From Acidobacteriaceae bacterium (GTDB taxonomy: Bacteria > Acidobacteriota > Terriglobia > Terriglobales > Acidobacteriaceae): DNA of 64,000 bases. Location: the NCBI GenBank assembly GCA_021323655.1, contig JAJPKO010000045.1:95674-159673 (forward strand). The letters run 5' to 3'. The stretch's first letter is position 1. Each line of letters begins with the position of its first letter. Positions 8,800-18,704 of this stretch are shown here, piece after piece. The notes beneath the pieces were generated by a model. That model searched no databases and was not told where the DNA came from. It worked only from the letters and a program-made list of their open reading frames with translations. Both the position numbers and the translations under genes were made by a program.

Positions 8800-10347
8800 A
8801 TGGCAGATTTTGTTGTTGTGGGCGCAGGCATAGCTGGTCTGCGCGCCGCCATCGGCCTTGCGGAAGCTGGTCAGGTCCTGGTCATCACCAAAGAGCAGCT
8901 TGGCGAATCCAATACCCAATACGCGCAGGGCGGCATTGCTGTCGCGCTCGGCGGGCCAGAAGACGTCTCTCTGCATCTTGAAGACACCGTGAGCGCAGGC
9001 GATGGCCTCGTCCATCGCGAAGCTGCAAAGGTGCTGGTGGAAGAAGGTCCGCTCCGCGTGGAAGAGCTGCTGGCATGGGGCACCGGTTTCGATCGTGAAA
9101 ACGGAAAGCTGATGCTCACACGCGAAGGCGCGCACAGCCGCAACCGCATCCTGCACGCACACGGAGATGCAACCGGCGCCGAAATTGGCCGCTCACTTCT
9201 TGCCCATGCGCGCTCCACAAAAAATATCACTCTGCTCGAATGGACCATGTGCGTGGACCTGCTCGTGGAAGGCGGCGAAGTTCGCGGCCTTACAGTGCTC
9301 GATCGCAACGGCCACATTCGCACCATCTGGGCCCGTGCTGTTCTGCTGGCAAGCGGCGGAGCAGGCCAGGTGTATAGCGATACCACGAACCCCGCTGTGG
9401 CCACAGGCGACGGCATTGCCATGGCCTATCGCGCCGGAGCAGAAATCTCCGATATGGAGTTCTATCAGTTTCATCCAACCGCTCTCAGCTTGCCGGGCGT
9501 GCCGCGATTTTTGCTCTCCGAAGCATTGCGAGGCGAAGGTGCTTATCTGCGCAACGCAAACGGTGAGCGGTTCATGGAGCGGTACCATCCACTGCTTGAG
9601 CTTGCTCCGCGAGACGTAGTAGCCCGCGCCATCACGCGGGAGGGAATGGGCGCACATGGAGAAACGCTCCCCGTCTACCTCGACATGCGCCATGTGCAGG
9701 GCATGGACCTGCATCAGCGTTTCCCCGGCATCTCCGGATTTTTGTCAAAGCACGGGCTGGAGTTGGGCCGAGACCTTATTCCCGTGCGTCCCGCAGCCCA
9801 TTATTTAATGGGCGGTGTCCGCACGGATGTTGACGGCAGAGCATCACTGAAGCGGCTCTACGCTGCGGGTGAAGCTGCCTGCACTGGAGTCCACGGAGCA
9901 AACCGCCTGGCAAGCAATTCGCTGCTCGAAGGGCTGGTCTTCGGCGCGCGCGCGGCTGAGGCCATGCGCGAAGAACCAGAGGCCGCGGTATCTTCCACTT
10001 CAGATGCGCAGCTTGCTGGAAACTCAGCGCCTGCTTCAGACAATTTGTTGCGAAGCCTCCAGCAAATGATGTGGCAGAAGGCTGGTCTTCTGCGCGACGC
10101 AAAGGGACTCAACGCCGCCGCCGCTACTCTTGAGCAAATCAGAGCGCAGTTGCCGCCAGCGACAGATCGCGCCACACTGGAGCTCCGCAACCTTCACGCC
10201 GTAGCAGAGTTGATTGTCACATCGGCCCTGGCCCGCGAAGAAAGCCGCGGCGCGCACTACCGCAACGACTTCCCCAGAAAAGATGACGAACGCTTTCAGA
10301 AGCATTCGGTTATAAGCAGAGAGAATCGTCTCGTAAAGTTTGAGTAG
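8800..10347 (+). CDS. nadB: L-aspartate oxidase
   Basis: 515-residue flavoenzyme of the succinate dehydrogenase/fumarate reductase superfamily; oxidises L-Asp to iminoaspartate, the first step of NAD synthesis. The start MADFVVVGAGIAGLRAAI gives the FAD GxGxxG. Substrate and FAD motifs follow: SNTQYAQGGIAVAL, HSRNRILHAHGDATG, FHPTAL, and the C-terminal GVHGANRLASNSLLEGLV. A GTG six codons upstream (8782) is possible, but the ATG sits right before the dinucleotide fold. nadA and nadC are not adjacent. It converges on acs with 4 bp between stops. Confidence 0.95.
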   Translation: MADFVVVGAGIAGLRAAIGLAEAGQVLVITKEQLGESNTQYAQGGIAVALGGPEDVSLHLEDTVSAGDGLVHREAAKVLVEEGPLRVEELLAWGTGFDRENGKLMLTREGAHSRNRILHAHGDATGAEIGRSLLAHARSTKNITLLEWTMCVDLLVEGGEVRGLTVLDRNGHIRTIWARAVLLASGGAGQVYSDTTNPAVATGDGIAMAYRAGAEISDMEFYQFHPTALSLPGVPRFLLSEALRGEGAYLRNANGERFMERYHPLLELAPRDVVARAITREGMGAHGETLPVYLDMRHVQGMDLHQRFPGISGFLSKHGLELGRDLIPVRPAAHYLMGGVRTDVDGRASLKRLYAAGEAACTGVHGANRLASNSLLEGLVFGARAAEAMREEPEAAVSSTSDAQLAGNSAPASDNLLRSLQQMMWQKAGLLRDAKGLNAAAATLEQIRAQLPPATDRATLELRNLHAVAELIVTSALAREESRGAHYRNDFPRKDDERFQKHSVISRENRLVKFE

Positions 10348-10351
10348 AGCA

Positions 10352-12316
10352 CTACTCATCCTGTTCGCGCAGTTTGGCAATCACGCTGAAGTCTTCAAGC
10401 GTTGTCGTGTCGCCTTTAATTTCACCATTGGTCGCCAGCTCGCGCAGCAGGCGCCGCATAATCTTGCCTGAGCGGGTCTTGGGCAGCTGCTCTGTAAACC
10501 GGATATCATCCGGCTTGGCCAGCGCACCGATCTCCTTCGCCACCCATGCGCGCAGTTCTTCTTTCAATTCCTTCGACGGCTGATGTCCGCTTTCGAGCGT
10601 CACAAACGCGGCCACCGCCTGACCCTTCAATTCATCCGGGCGGCCTACAACGGCGGCTTCCGCCACCTTCGGATGCGCCACCAGCGCCGATTCAACCTCC
10701 ATCGTCCCCAGGCGGTGTCCGCTCACGTTCAGCACGTCATCCACGCGTCCCATCAGCCAGAAGCATCCGTCCTCATCTACGCGAGCGCCATCACCCGTAA
10801 AGTAAGAGCCTGGAATCTCCGACCAGTACGCCTTCACGTAGCGCTCAGGATCATTAAAGATGGTCCGCGCCATTGAGGGCCACGGCTGACGAATCACCAG
10901 CAGCCCGCCGTGGCCTGCCGGAACAGGCCCCCCTTTTTTTGTAACTACTTCAGGCACAATTCCAAAGAATGGACGCGTGGCTGAGCCGGGCTTCGCAGGT
11001 ACAGCGCCGGGAAAAGGCGCAATCATAATGCTGCCCGTCTCCGTCTGCCACCAGGTGTCTACAATCGGGCAGCGCCCTTTGCCAATCACCTCGCGATACC
11101 ATATCCACGCCTCAGGATTGATCGGCTCTCCCACTGTTCCAAGCAGGCGCAGGGAATCCAGCTTGTGTTTCTGCACATGCTCATCGCCCCATTTGATGAA
11201 GGCACGAATCGCCGTGGGCGCCGTGTAGAACACGGTCACCTTGTGGTCGTCAATGATCTTCCAGAAGCGGTCCTGGTCCGGAAAATTCGGCGCACCCTCA
11301 TACATCACCGTGGTCACGCCATTCTGCAGAATGCCGTACACAACATAAGAGTGCCCGGTGACCCAGCCAATATCCGCCGAGCACCAGTAGATATCATCCT
11401 CACGCAAATCAAAGATATATTTGCTGGTCAGGTAAGTCTGGACAGCATAGCCGCCCGTCGTGTGCACCAGGCCCTTCGGCTTTCCCGTCGTCCCTGAGGT
11501 GTACAGAATATAAAGCGGGTCTTCAGAATCAAGCTCTTCCGCTGGGCATTCCGGCGCAGCCTTCGCCATCAGATCATGCCACCAGTGGTCGCGCCCTTCC
11601 TGCATCTTCACTTCAGAACCCGAGCGCTTGTAAACCACCACATTCTTTACCGTCGGACACTGGGCCAGCGCTTCATCCACCGTAGCCTTCAGCCTCACTT
11701 CGCTTCCCCGCCGATACGCCGTGTCCTGCGTCAGAATGGCCGAACATTGCGCATCATTCACGCGGTCCACAATGGCATGCGCGGCAAATCCTCCAAAGAT
11801 GACTGAGTGAACAGCGCCAATGCGCGCGCACGCCAGAATGGCAATCGCCAGCTCTGGCGACATGCCCATATAAACAGCCACACGGTCGCCTTTTTTAATG
11901 CCAAGCCCTTTCAGCACATTGGCGAAGCGCTGGACTTCGGCAAGCAGATCCCCAAACGTGAGCTTGCGGACCTCGCCCGGCTCGCCTTCCCAAAGAATCG
12001 CAACTTTGTCCCGCTTACCGCTGAGCGCATGACGGTCCACGCAGTTGTAGCAGAGATTGATCTTCCCGCCCACAAACCATTTGGCCCAGGGCCGGTTCCA
12101 TTCGAGCACCTTCTCCCACGGCTTGAACCAGTGCAGCTCCTGCGCCGCATCCGCCCAGAAGCCCTCCGGATCTTCTACGGAGCGGCGGTAAAGCTGCTCA
12201 TATTCCGCAAGGCTTTTAATGTGGGCCTTTGCGGCAAACTCCGCAGGAGGAGGAAAAACGCGATGCTCGCGCAGGATGGATTCAAGGTGCGGATTCTGGC
12301 TTGTAGTGGACGCCAT
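10352..12316 (-). CDS. acs: Acetyl-CoA synthetase
   Basis: 654-residue AMP-forming ligase that activates acetate to acetyl-CoA. The sequence has the adenylation motif [19 protein letters not shown], the acetate-pocket WWQTETGS, and the C-terminal hinge and catalytic lysine region [16 protein letters not shown], whose Lys is the acetylation site in the family. Domain order and length match Acs exactly. It starts at ATG 12316. The pyruvate-oxidase-like gene at 48.2 kb could supply acetate, but the two are not linked in an operon. Confidence 0.97.
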   Translation of the reverse strand: MASTTSQNPHLESILREHRVFPPPAEFAAKAHIKSLAEYEQLYRRSVEDPEGFWADAAQELHWFKPWEKVLEWNRPWAKWFVGGKINLCYNCVDRHALSGKRDKVAILWEGEPGEVRKLTFGDLLAEVQRFANVLKGLGIKKGDRVAVYMGMSPELAIAILACARIGAVHSVIFGGFAAHAIVDRVNDAQCSAILTQDTAYRRGSEVRLKATVDEALAQCPTVKNVVVYKRSGSEVKMQEGRDHWWHDLMAKAAPECPAEELDSEDPLYILYTSGTTGKPKGLVHTTGGYAVQTYLTSKYIFDLREDDIYWCSADIGWVTGHSYVVYGILQNGVTTVMYEGAPNFPDQDRFWKIIDDHKVTVFYTAPTAIRAFIKWGDEHVQKHKLDSLRLLGTVGEPINPEAWIWYREVIGKGRCPIVDTWWQTETGSIMIAPFPGAVPAKPGSATRPFFGIVPEVVTKKGGPVPAGHGGLLVIRQPWPSMARTIFNDPERYVKAYWSEIPGSYFTGDGARVDEDGCFWLMGRVDDVLNVSGHRLGTMEVESALVAHPKVAEAAVVGRPDELKGQAVAAFVTLESGHQPSKELKEELRAWVAKEIGALAKPDDIRFTEQLPKTRSGKIMRRLLRELATNGEIKGDTTTLEDFSVIAKLREQDE

Positions 12317-12543
12317 TGCGTGCTGAATGACCTCGTAGAGGAAATTTTCTTTCCATCCACGTTAAAGGCTGTAAGCAACAGGTGGCAAGCTGCGCCATCT
12401 CACCCTGAAAACAAATGGTCATACAGAACTGGAGCGCTGAGGCGTACAATAGAAAAAGACCGGAACATCCTGCTCGCCTTGCAGCTTCCCTTTGCTCCAT
12501 ACGAGTGCCTCTTCCCAGCAACTCTCACCCAGTAAGGAGCTTT

Positions 12544-12759
12544 ATGCGTTCTGAACAAGTCCATCACGCGCTTGCACAAGGATATAACCGTTTTGAAATC
12601 TGCCGCCTTGTCTCAAAAGGAGTGAGGGCGACGCACAAGCCCGGTGCGCGCTTTGAGGATTCCATTGGCGATGTGCTGGAGCATCTGACTCCCGCCGCCC
12701 CGTGGCATGCTTCAGAGCAGCAGCCGACTCCGGTAAAGGCCATGGCACCTGCTGCCTGA
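12544..12759 (+). CDS. RNA polymerase omega-subunit-like small protein
   Basis: 71 residues preceded by a strong AAGGAG five bases before ATG. The core NRFEICRLVSKGVRATHKPGARFEDSIGDVLEHL resembles the NRF-x(3)-RLASKAxR-x(2)-HKP-x(5)-D-x(2)-NDVL pattern of omega subunits in acidobacteria, as I recall it. Omega helps fold beta' and assemble RNA polymerase. The gene stands alone between acs and a helicase gene, not next to gmk as rpoZ often is, so it may be a second, divergent omega-type paralogue. The last 15 residues are low complexity (Pro/Ala). Confidence 0.55.
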   Translation: MRSEQVHHALAQGYNRFEICRLVSKGVRATHKPGARFEDSIGDVLEHLTPAAPWHASEQQPTPVKAMAPAA

Positions 12760-12780
12760 ATGGTCTCCACAGCGGCGTAG

Positions 12781-12786
12781 TATAAT
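12781..12786 (+). promoter_or_regulatory. -10 box of the DEAD-box helicase gene
   Basis: A consensus TATAAT, 22 bases after the omega-like gene stop. No good -35 is visible at 16-18 bp. It would give a transcript with about 245 untranslated bases. Confidence 0.4.
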
Positions 12787-12791
12787 AAAAG

Positions 12792-13036
12792 CACGCTCAA
12801 TGATTTGGATGTGAGCCGTCTCGCCCTGGAAAGCTAGGCCGCCTTCTAAGTACCCGCCAAAACCTTCAGCGTATTTGAAGTAAGCGAAATACTGTGCGGC
12901 AGTGCCGATGCTGGCCCTTCACTTCAAGGCCCGCAACCCGTCATTCGGAACTCCCCTGCGTCATACTTGTCGTGTCCTGGAATGGAAGTCTTCCGGAACA
13001 CACCGCTGTTTCCAGTGATCGGAAACCTAAGGATAA
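12792..13036 (+). promoter_or_regulatory. Long structured 5' leader of the helicase gene
   Basis: About 245 bases without a convincing ORF. Several self-complementary arms can be seen, for example TTGAAGT near 12880 with ACTTCAA near 12920, and GGAAG/CTTCC near 12985. Long leaders before DEAD-box helicase genes are known from cold-shock-controlled mRNAs in other bacteria; here this is only inference from length and structure. Confidence 0.3.
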
Positions 13037-14155
13037 ATGAACCAATTTAACGATTTCAATCTTTCTCCGCTGATGAAAAAAACTCTCGCAGCGGCGAATT
13101 TTATTGTCCCGACGCCCGTGCAGGCCGGCGCCATTCCGCCAGCATTGGAAGGCCGTGACGTGCTGGCCACGGCCCAGACAGGTACAGGCAAGACCTTGGG
13201 CTTTCTCATTCCCATGCTCGAACGCCTGGAGAAGACTGCCGTTAAATCCATCCAGACCGTTGTGTTGTTGCCAACGCGCGAGCTGGCCATGCAGGTGCAG
13301 GCAACTTACAACAAACTCGGAGCAAGTCATCGCTCTGTTCTGGTCGTAGGCGGCCTTGCAGAAAGGCCCCAGCTCGACGCCATCCGGCGCGGTGCTTCCG
13401 TGCTCATTGCCACACCTGGGCGTCTGGAGGACTTCCTCAACCGACGTCTCCTAAAGCTGGACCATGTGCGGATGCTGGTCCTTGATGAAGTAGACCGCAT
13501 GTTGGACATGGGTTTCCGCCCAGCCATTCAAAGGATTGTTTCCGTATTGCCCCGCGAGCGCCAGACACTGTGTTACTCGGCCACCCTAGACAAGCAGGTC
13601 GAAGAGGTTGTGGGCCAGTATCTCAAGCAACCTGTTCGGGTCGAGATCGGCCACGTACTCAAACCCTCCGCAAACGTCAAGCTGCGTGCATTTGAAGTCC
13701 CGGTGGCCAAAAAACAGGTCCTGCTTGAGCATCTGTTGCAGTCAGAAGAGGGCAGTTTCCTCGTATTTGTAAAAACAAAGCACGGTGCCGACCGCGTGGC
13801 GCAGAAGCTGACACGCTCTGGCTGGGGAGCCACTCGAATCCATGGTGACCGCACGCAGGCTCAGCGCACCGCCGCCCTACGGAGCTTTTCTCAGGGACAG
13901 CACCGCGTCCTTGTTGCCACTGACGTCGCTGCTCGCGGCATTGACGTGGCCCACATTGCCCACGTCGTGAACTACGATCTGCCAAAGGTTGCCGAAGACT
14001 TCGTGCATCGCGTGGGCCGCACCGGACGCGCACAAAAACAGGGCATCGCCTCCACCTTCGCAGCACCCGAGGAAAAAAATGATCTCCGGCACCTCGAAAA
14101 GAAGCTCAGCATTCAGATGGAGCACTTTCGCGTAAAGGAAATAGTCGCCTGCTGA
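13037..14155 (+). CDS. DEAD-box ATP-dependent RNA helicase
   Basis: 372 residues: essentially the two RecA-like lobes with no long C-terminal extension. Motifs in order are the Q-motif region (FIVPTPVQAGAIPPAL), Walker A AQTGTGKT, PTRELA, TPGRL, motif II DEVD in place of DEAD, SAT, and lobe 2 with HGDRTQAQRT, ATDVAARGID and HRVGRTGR. DEVD variants are known in active family members. Such enzymes remodel rRNA and mRNA, often at low temperature. A long leader precedes it and a strong terminator follows the stop immediately, so it is a single-gene transcript. Confidence 0.92.
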   Translation: MNQFNDFNLSPLMKKTLAAANFIVPTPVQAGAIPPALEGRDVLATAQTGTGKTLGFLIPMLERLEKTAVKSIQTVVLLPTRELAMQVQATYNKLGASHRSVLVVGGLAERPQLDAIRRGASVLIATPGRLEDFLNRRLLKLDHVRMLVLDEVDRMLDMGFRPAIQRIVSVLPRERQTLCYSATLDKQVEEVVGQYLKQPVRVEIGHVLKPSANVKLRAFEVPVAKKQVLLEHLLQSEEGSFLVFVKTKHGADRVAQKLTRSGWGATRIHGDRTQAQRTAALRSFSQGQHRVLVATDVAARGIDVAHIAHVVNYDLPKVAEDFVHRVGRTGRAQKQGIASTFAAPEEKNDLRHLEKKLSIQMEHFRVKEIVAC

Positions 14156-14156
14156 T

Positions 14157-14193
14157 CCCCACATCTCGATACAGAGATGTGGGGAGTTTTTTG
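14157..14193 (+). terminator. Rho-independent terminator of the helicase gene
   Basis: CCCCACATCTC (14157-14167) and GAGATGTGGGG (14174-14184) form a perfect 11-bp stem with a 6-nt loop, followed by AGTTTTTTG. It lies one base after the helicase stop and 5 bp before the convergent galE stop. Confidence 0.95.
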
Positions 14194-14197
14194 TGGA

Positions 14198-15172
14198 CTA
14201 CGTCCGCTGATACCGCTCCTGGTGCCATTGCCAGGCCGTGGCAATAATTTTGTCCAGCGTGTCGAACTCCGGCTTCCAGCCCATCTCACGGCCAATTTTC
14301 TCTGAGCTGGCAATCAAGACGGCAGGGTCGCCGGGCCGCCGCTCCACTTCTTCCACCGGAATCGGGTGTCCCGTAACCCGGCGCGCCGATTCAATCACCT
14401 CACGGATCGAAAATCCCTGTCCGTTGCCGATGTTATAGATCAGGCGGTCGCGTTCCGATAGGGCCTGAAAGGCCAGCAGATGCGCCCGCGCCAGATCCCA
14501 TACGTGAATGTAATCCCGGATGCATGTGCCATCCGCCGTCGGATAATCCGTACCAAAGATCTTAATGCTCTTCCGTCGCCCCTGCGCCACATCCAGCACC
14601 AGCGGTATCAGATGCGATTCCGGCTCATGCGCCTCACCGCGGCCTTCAATCGCTCCCGCAACGTTAAAGTAGCGCAGGCTGGCATAGCGAAAGCCATGAA
14701 TGCGATTCAGCCATGTGAGCATCTGCTCCACCAGCAGCTTTGACTCGCCATAAGGATTCGTAGGCCGCAGAGGAGCATCTTCCGTGATGGGCGTAGACTC
14801 CGGCTCACCATAGACGGCAGCCGTAGAGGAAAACACCAGCTTCTTCACCCCTTTGTCCAGCATCGTCTCCAGCAGTGCGAGCGTTGATGCCGTATTGCTG
14901 CGGAAGTAGAGCTCCGGCCTCCTCATGCTTTCGCCGGCTTCGATTAGAGCGGCAAAGTGCATCACTCCGTCAAAGCCATGCGTATCAAACACTTCCCCCA
15001 GTCGCGCACGGTCCGCAATGTCCCCTTCCACAAAGGGAGCTCTGGAAGGCACAAGCGATCGATGTCCATGGCATAAATTGTCATATATGACGGGCTCGTG
15101 ACCTTTCTCGAGCAGCAGTTCGGCCACAGTTCCCCCTACGTATCCGGCACCACCGGTAATCAGGATCTTCAA
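14198..15172 (-). CDS. galE: UDP-glucose 4-epimerase
   Basis: 324-residue extended short-chain dehydrogenase that interconverts UDP-glucose and UDP-galactose for surface polysaccharides or galactose use. It starts ILITGGAGYVGG (NAD site), has the catalytic Ser/Thr region SSTAAVYGEPE and the YGESK form of YxxxK, and ends with GRRPGD-like VERRPGDPAVLIAS. The start codon is TTG at 15172 with AGGAGATAGGA just upstream; no ATG fits better. It is monocistronic, convergent with the helicase gene. Confidence 0.95.
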   Translation of the reverse strand: MKILITGGAGYVGGTVAELLLEKGHEPVIYDNLCHGHRSLVPSRAPFVEGDIADRARLGEVFDTHGFDGVMHFAALIEAGESMRRPELYFRSNTASTLALLETMLDKGVKKLVFSSTAAVYGEPESTPITEDAPLRPTNPYGESKLLVEQMLTWLNRIHGFRYASLRYFNVAGAIEGRGEAHEPESHLIPLVLDVAQGRRKSIKIFGTDYPTADGTCIRDYIHVWDLARAHLLAFQALSERDRLIYNIGNGQGFSIREVIESARRVTGHPIPVEEVERRPGDPAVLIASSEKIGREMGWKPEFDTLDKIIATAWQWHQERYQRT

Positions 15173-15616
15173 TCCTATCTCCTTGAAAATTCAGACTTAA
15201 GCAGCTGGAACGGGCTCAGCCGCCGCCCCTTCTCGCTCCCGCAAGCAGCTTAAAGTTTTTAAAGGCGCATCCAAACATGGACTGAAAGTAAAGATTACAC
15301 GGATGAGTACGATTTGCGGTAATCCTTACTAGCCTGATTCTATCTAATCAATTGAAACCGCGAGGGATCGACTTTTATATAGATTGCAATTTCGACTGTC
15401 ATACAGAATATGCGATAGTAATAAAAGCTGGTAGGCCGACACTGCTCATGAATTGCTATCTTTGGCAGTCGTTTTGCTATAACGAATCATGGGAATAGAG
15501 AAAAGAAGGCAAATTCTGTAAACCTTCCCGCCTTGGAACAGAGCAGTTTGTGAGTAGGGTACTTTGTTCTTGCGTCTATTTTTAACAGTAAGGTTTACTT
15601 TGGTCACTTTGAAGTT
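15173..15616. other. AT-richer divergent intergenic region between galE and the TonB gene
   Basis: 444 bp with lower GC than its surroundings and no supportable ORF. Several TATA-type boxes are present (for instance TATAAC near 15479), but I see no pair with a proper -35 spacing. It should contain the promoters of both flanking genes, which both point outward. Confidence 0.5.
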
Positions 15617-16693
15617 ATGGCGAGCAACGGCAACGATCCGCTGAACCGGGCGAATCTGGGTCTCCTGCCTGAAGAGAAGGGTCGCTTTGGGCCTTTTGGC
15701 ATCAGCACCGCGATCAATATCGTCGCGGGTGCAATACTTGTTCTGCTCACCATGGCGCAGGTCCACCGCGAGCAGCAGCATAAATATCAGACCACTGAGC
15801 TCATTTTTCCCGTCGAGCAGCCCAGGCCCTATATACCTCCTGCTCCCAGAATCAGAACCATTCCCCCTCCACCTAAAATTGAGCAGCCTAAGATCGTTCT
15901 GCCCAAACCGCAGCCAGAACCTCCCAAGCCAGCTCCCGTAAAGCTGCCTACGCCGGAAGCACCAAAGCTCGCTCCAGCACCGCCCAAGGCGGTAACCCCG
16001 CCTCCGCAGCCAAAGGTCGGACTCTTCAAGAGCGCCGTCCCTACTCGCGTCGCGAATAACAACACCGCCCCCAGTCCCAAAACGGGCGGCTTCGGCGACC
16101 CCATGGGAGTTACCCCTAATCCCAAAGCCAGCCGTCCGGCCACCATCGCTGCCGTCGGTGCGTTTGGAAACGCGCCAGGTCCCGCTACGGGAGCAGGCGC
16201 GGCCCGGCAAGGCTCGGTCCACGGAACCAGCTTCGGTTCGGGCGTGGCCAACGGCGTTCCCGGCGGAAAGGATCGTGGCACCGTCGCCTCGGCCGGTTTC
16301 AGCAACGGCGTTGTCGGCGGTACCGGCGCTCCCGGGAGCCATGGCACTGTAGCAACTGGAGGCTTCAATACCCCGGTCGGTACTGGCTCCGGAGAGCAGC
16401 ATGTGGCCCGGGTACAGGAACCGCAATCTACTCCCATCGTCATCGTCTCCAAGCCTTTGCCGCAGTACACTGCGGATGCAAGGCAACTGCGTATTCAGGG
16501 GGACGTTACCCTCGAGGTTCGATTCACTGCCTCGGGCAGAGTAGAGGTATTGCGCGTTGTCAACGGATTAGGTCATGGATTGGACCAGCAGGCCATCCTC
16601 GCCGCTGAAAAAATCCGTTTCAAACCGGCGACAAAAAATGGTGTTCCAGTTGATGAGGTAAGCCTCATCCGTATCACGTTTCAGTTGGCTTAA
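15617..16693 (+). CDS. TonB-family energy transducer, Pro- and Gly-rich
   Basis: 358 residues. One membrane segment (about 29-50, AINIVAGAILVLLTM) anchors it. A Pro-rich periplasmic span (about 70-145, many PPxPK units) is followed by a Gly/Ala/Asn-rich span (about 155-260), and the C-terminal TonB fold begins near residue 265 (TPIVIVSKPLPQYTADARQLRIQG) with the YP-like and GxV core. It would link inner-membrane proton force to outer-membrane receptors or act in protein-scaffold roles; acidobacteria carry many such paralogues. No exbB or exbD is adjacent. The Gly-rich linker is unusual in length. Confidence 0.85.
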   Translation: MASNGNDPLNRANLGLLPEEKGRFGPFGISTAINIVAGAILVLLTMAQVHREQQHKYQTTELIFPVEQPRPYIPPAPRIRTIPPPPKIEQPKIVLPKPQPEPPKPAPVKLPTPEAPKLAPAPPKAVTPPPQPKVGLFKSAVPTRVANNNTAPSPKTGGFGDPMGVTPNPKASRPATIAAVGAFGNAPGPATGAGAARQGSVHGTSFGSGVANGVPGGKDRGTVASAGFSNGVVGGTGAPGSHGTVATGGFNTPVGTGSGEQHVARVQEPQSTPIVIVSKPLPQYTADARQLRIQGDVTLEVRFTASGRVEVLRVVNGLGHGLDQQAILAAEKIRFKPATKNGVPVDEVSLIRITFQLA

Positions 16694-16816
16694 CAGATGG
16701 GGGTGTTCGTCTTGCGTAGCGGGTCTGACATTCATCACTTTTGTGCGGAGAAGGCCAACGCCGGCTCTCCCATCTTGCAATCCACTCAAAAATTCAGGCA
16801 TCTCAGGAGCAAGTCA

Positions 16817-18619
16817 ATGGTTTTTCGCAAGATTTGGATGACTGCGATGGCAGTCATGTTGACCGCATTTGCTGCGCAGGCAAAAACGCAGAAATTCGCC
16901 CCTCCGGTTCCTCTCACTCCTGAGCAGTCAGCGCTCATTCAGAAGTCCATCGCCCGGGAAAAGGTCACCGTAAAGGCCATCCAGCAACACACGCCGGTCG
17001 TGCAGACCTATATCCAGAACATGCGTCCCGACCCGCAGCTCTACTCTGTGCCCGATTCAGACCAATACATGCTCGGCCGCGTAGATTTCGGCAAGGCCTT
17101 CTATAACGAAGGGTATGAGCCTAAGGGTTCTCATCGCGGATTCTTCAAGGGCTCCGCGAACTTTCTCTCTGGCCTCACCAAGACCTTCGAACTCAGCTAT
17201 TCTCCCACCGGGTTCATGGACATGATGTTCCTTGACCCTGTCAGCTTCGATCAGCAGCACTACGACTTCTCCTATGTCCGCCGGGAGTTTCTCGGCAACA
17301 TTCGCACGGTCGTCTTTGATGTCCATCCCAAGAAGGGAACTGGCGCAGGCCGCTTCTTCGGGCGTATCTGGGTAGAAGACCAGGACGGAAACATCGTCCG
17401 CTTCAATGGGACCTACACCAACAGCAAAAATTCCGACGTCACCCGCTACTACCACTTCGATAGCTGGCGTCAGAATGTCCAGCCCGATGTCTGGTTGCCG
17501 GTCGCCATCTATGCCGAAGAGTCAGAAGGCGGCACAGGCAAAAAGCGCGCCGGATTCCGCGCCCAGACGCACTTCTGGGGCTACTCTCTCAAACTTCCGC
17601 AGCGTGAATCCGAAGCCGAATCCATGGTGGTCGAAAATGCTCAGGACCAAAGCGAAAACTCCCAGGACGTAGGCCCCCTCGGTGCCAAACGTCAGTGGGT
17701 CGCACAGGCCGAACAGAACGTGCTCGACCGTCTCGTTCAGGCCGGCCTCCTCGCCCCTCAAAGCGACTTTGATAAGGTACTGGAGCAGGTCACCAACAAC
17801 ATCATCATCGGTAATAAGCTCGATCTCCCCGGTGATATCCACTGCCGCGTCATCCTCACCTCTCCGCTCGAATCCCTCGCCGTCGGCAACACCATCCTTC
17901 TCAGCAAAGGATTGATTGATGTTCTGCCGACCGAAGAAGACCTGGCAGCCGTCATCAGCTTCCAGCTCGCTCACATCGTGCTGGGCCATCACATTGATAC
18001 GCGCTATGCCTTCAACGACCGCCTGCTCTTCCCTGATGAGGCCACCTTCCAGCGCATCAGCATGAACCACACCGTCGCCGACGATGAAGCCGCCGCCAAG
18101 AAGGCCGTCGAGCTGTTCGACAATTCCGTCTATCACGACAAGGCCGCCAGCGTCAGCCTCTTCTTCCAGCAGGTTGTTGGCAGAGAGAAAGCTTTGACTG
18201 CTCTGCTGACTCCGCGTCTCGGCGATCCTCTGCTCAAGGCCGATGGGACACCCTGGCTCTCTGCTTTCCTCAATCGCGGGCCTAAACTCAATATCCAGGA
18301 CATGAACCAGCAGCTCGCAGCTCTGCCTCTGGGCAGCCATCTGAAGATGGATCCGTGGGATGACAAGGTATATTCGCTCAATGTCAGGACAGAGCACATC
18401 CTGAACCCAAGTGACAAAATGCCTCTGGAGCTCACGCCGGTATACTTCCGCCTGCAGCGCTATCAGGCGCCCGCCGCCGCATCCAATGCGGCTCCGGTTA
18501 ACCAGCAGCAGCCTGCGGACAACAATGCTGCGCCGCCACAGCCTACGGACAATAACGCAGCGCCTCAACAACCCGCGGGCAACAACGCAGCTCCGCAGCC
18601 GCAGCAGAATCCGCAGTGA
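16817..18619 (+). CDS. M48-like protein with degenerate zinc site
   Basis: 600 residues starting at ATG 16817 after AGGAGC; a signal peptide ends near AQAKTQ. The first half has no family I recognise. The second half resembles M48 peptidases: residues about 370-420 read LAAVISFQLAHIVLGHHID, aligning with the LAGVLAHEIAHV-x-H signature. The catalytic HExxH is FQLAH here: His382 is Phe and Glu383 is Gln; only His386 remains. It is therefore unlikely to be a zinc protease of the usual kind. The C-terminus is a low-complexity tail of NNAAPxQP repeats. It lies between the TonB gene and a barrel gene and is likely exported. Confidence 0.7.
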   Translation: MVFRKIWMTAMAVMLTAFAAQAKTQKFAPPVPLTPEQSALIQKSIAREKVTVKAIQQHTPVVQTYIQNMRPDPQLYSVPDSDQYMLGRVDFGKAFYNEGYEPKGSHRGFFKGSANFLSGLTKTFELSYSPTGFMDMMFLDPVSFDQQHYDFSYVRREFLGNIRTVVFDVHPKKGTGAGRFFGRIWVEDQDGNIVRFNGTYTNSKNSDVTRYYHFDSWRQNVQPDVWLPVAIYAEESEGGTGKKRAGFRAQTHFWGYSLKLPQRESEAESMVVENAQDQSENSQDVGPLGAKRQWVAQAEQNVLDRLVQAGLLAPQSDFDKVLEQVTNNIIIGNKLDLPGDIHCRVILTSPLESLAVGNTILLSKGLIDVLPTEEDLAAVISFQLAHIVLGHHIDTRYAFNDRLLFPDEATFQRISMNHTVADDEAAAKKAVELFDNSVYHDKAASVSLFFQQVVGREKALTALLTPRLGDPLLKADGTPWLSAFLNRGPKLNIQDMNQQLAALPLGSHLKMDPWDDKVYSLNVRTEHILNPSDKMPLELTPVYFRLQRYQAPAAASNAAPVNQQQPADNNAAPPQPTDNNAAPQQPAGNNAAPQPQQNPQ

Positions 18620-18704
18620 GGGACTGAAGCAGAATATGCCACAACAACAAAAATCAACGAACTTTGTTTTGCTCCTTGGCAGATCACTCTTTAGGAGACA
18701 GCAC

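Noticed and set aside
11807..12535. 242-codon plus-strand frame across acs
   Set aside because: Antisense to a certain acs gene; no recognisable protein features.
15446..16486. Long minus-strand frame opposite the TonB-type gene
   Set aside because: Produced by the Pro/Gly-rich codon pattern of the TonB gene; no start signal and repetitive composition.
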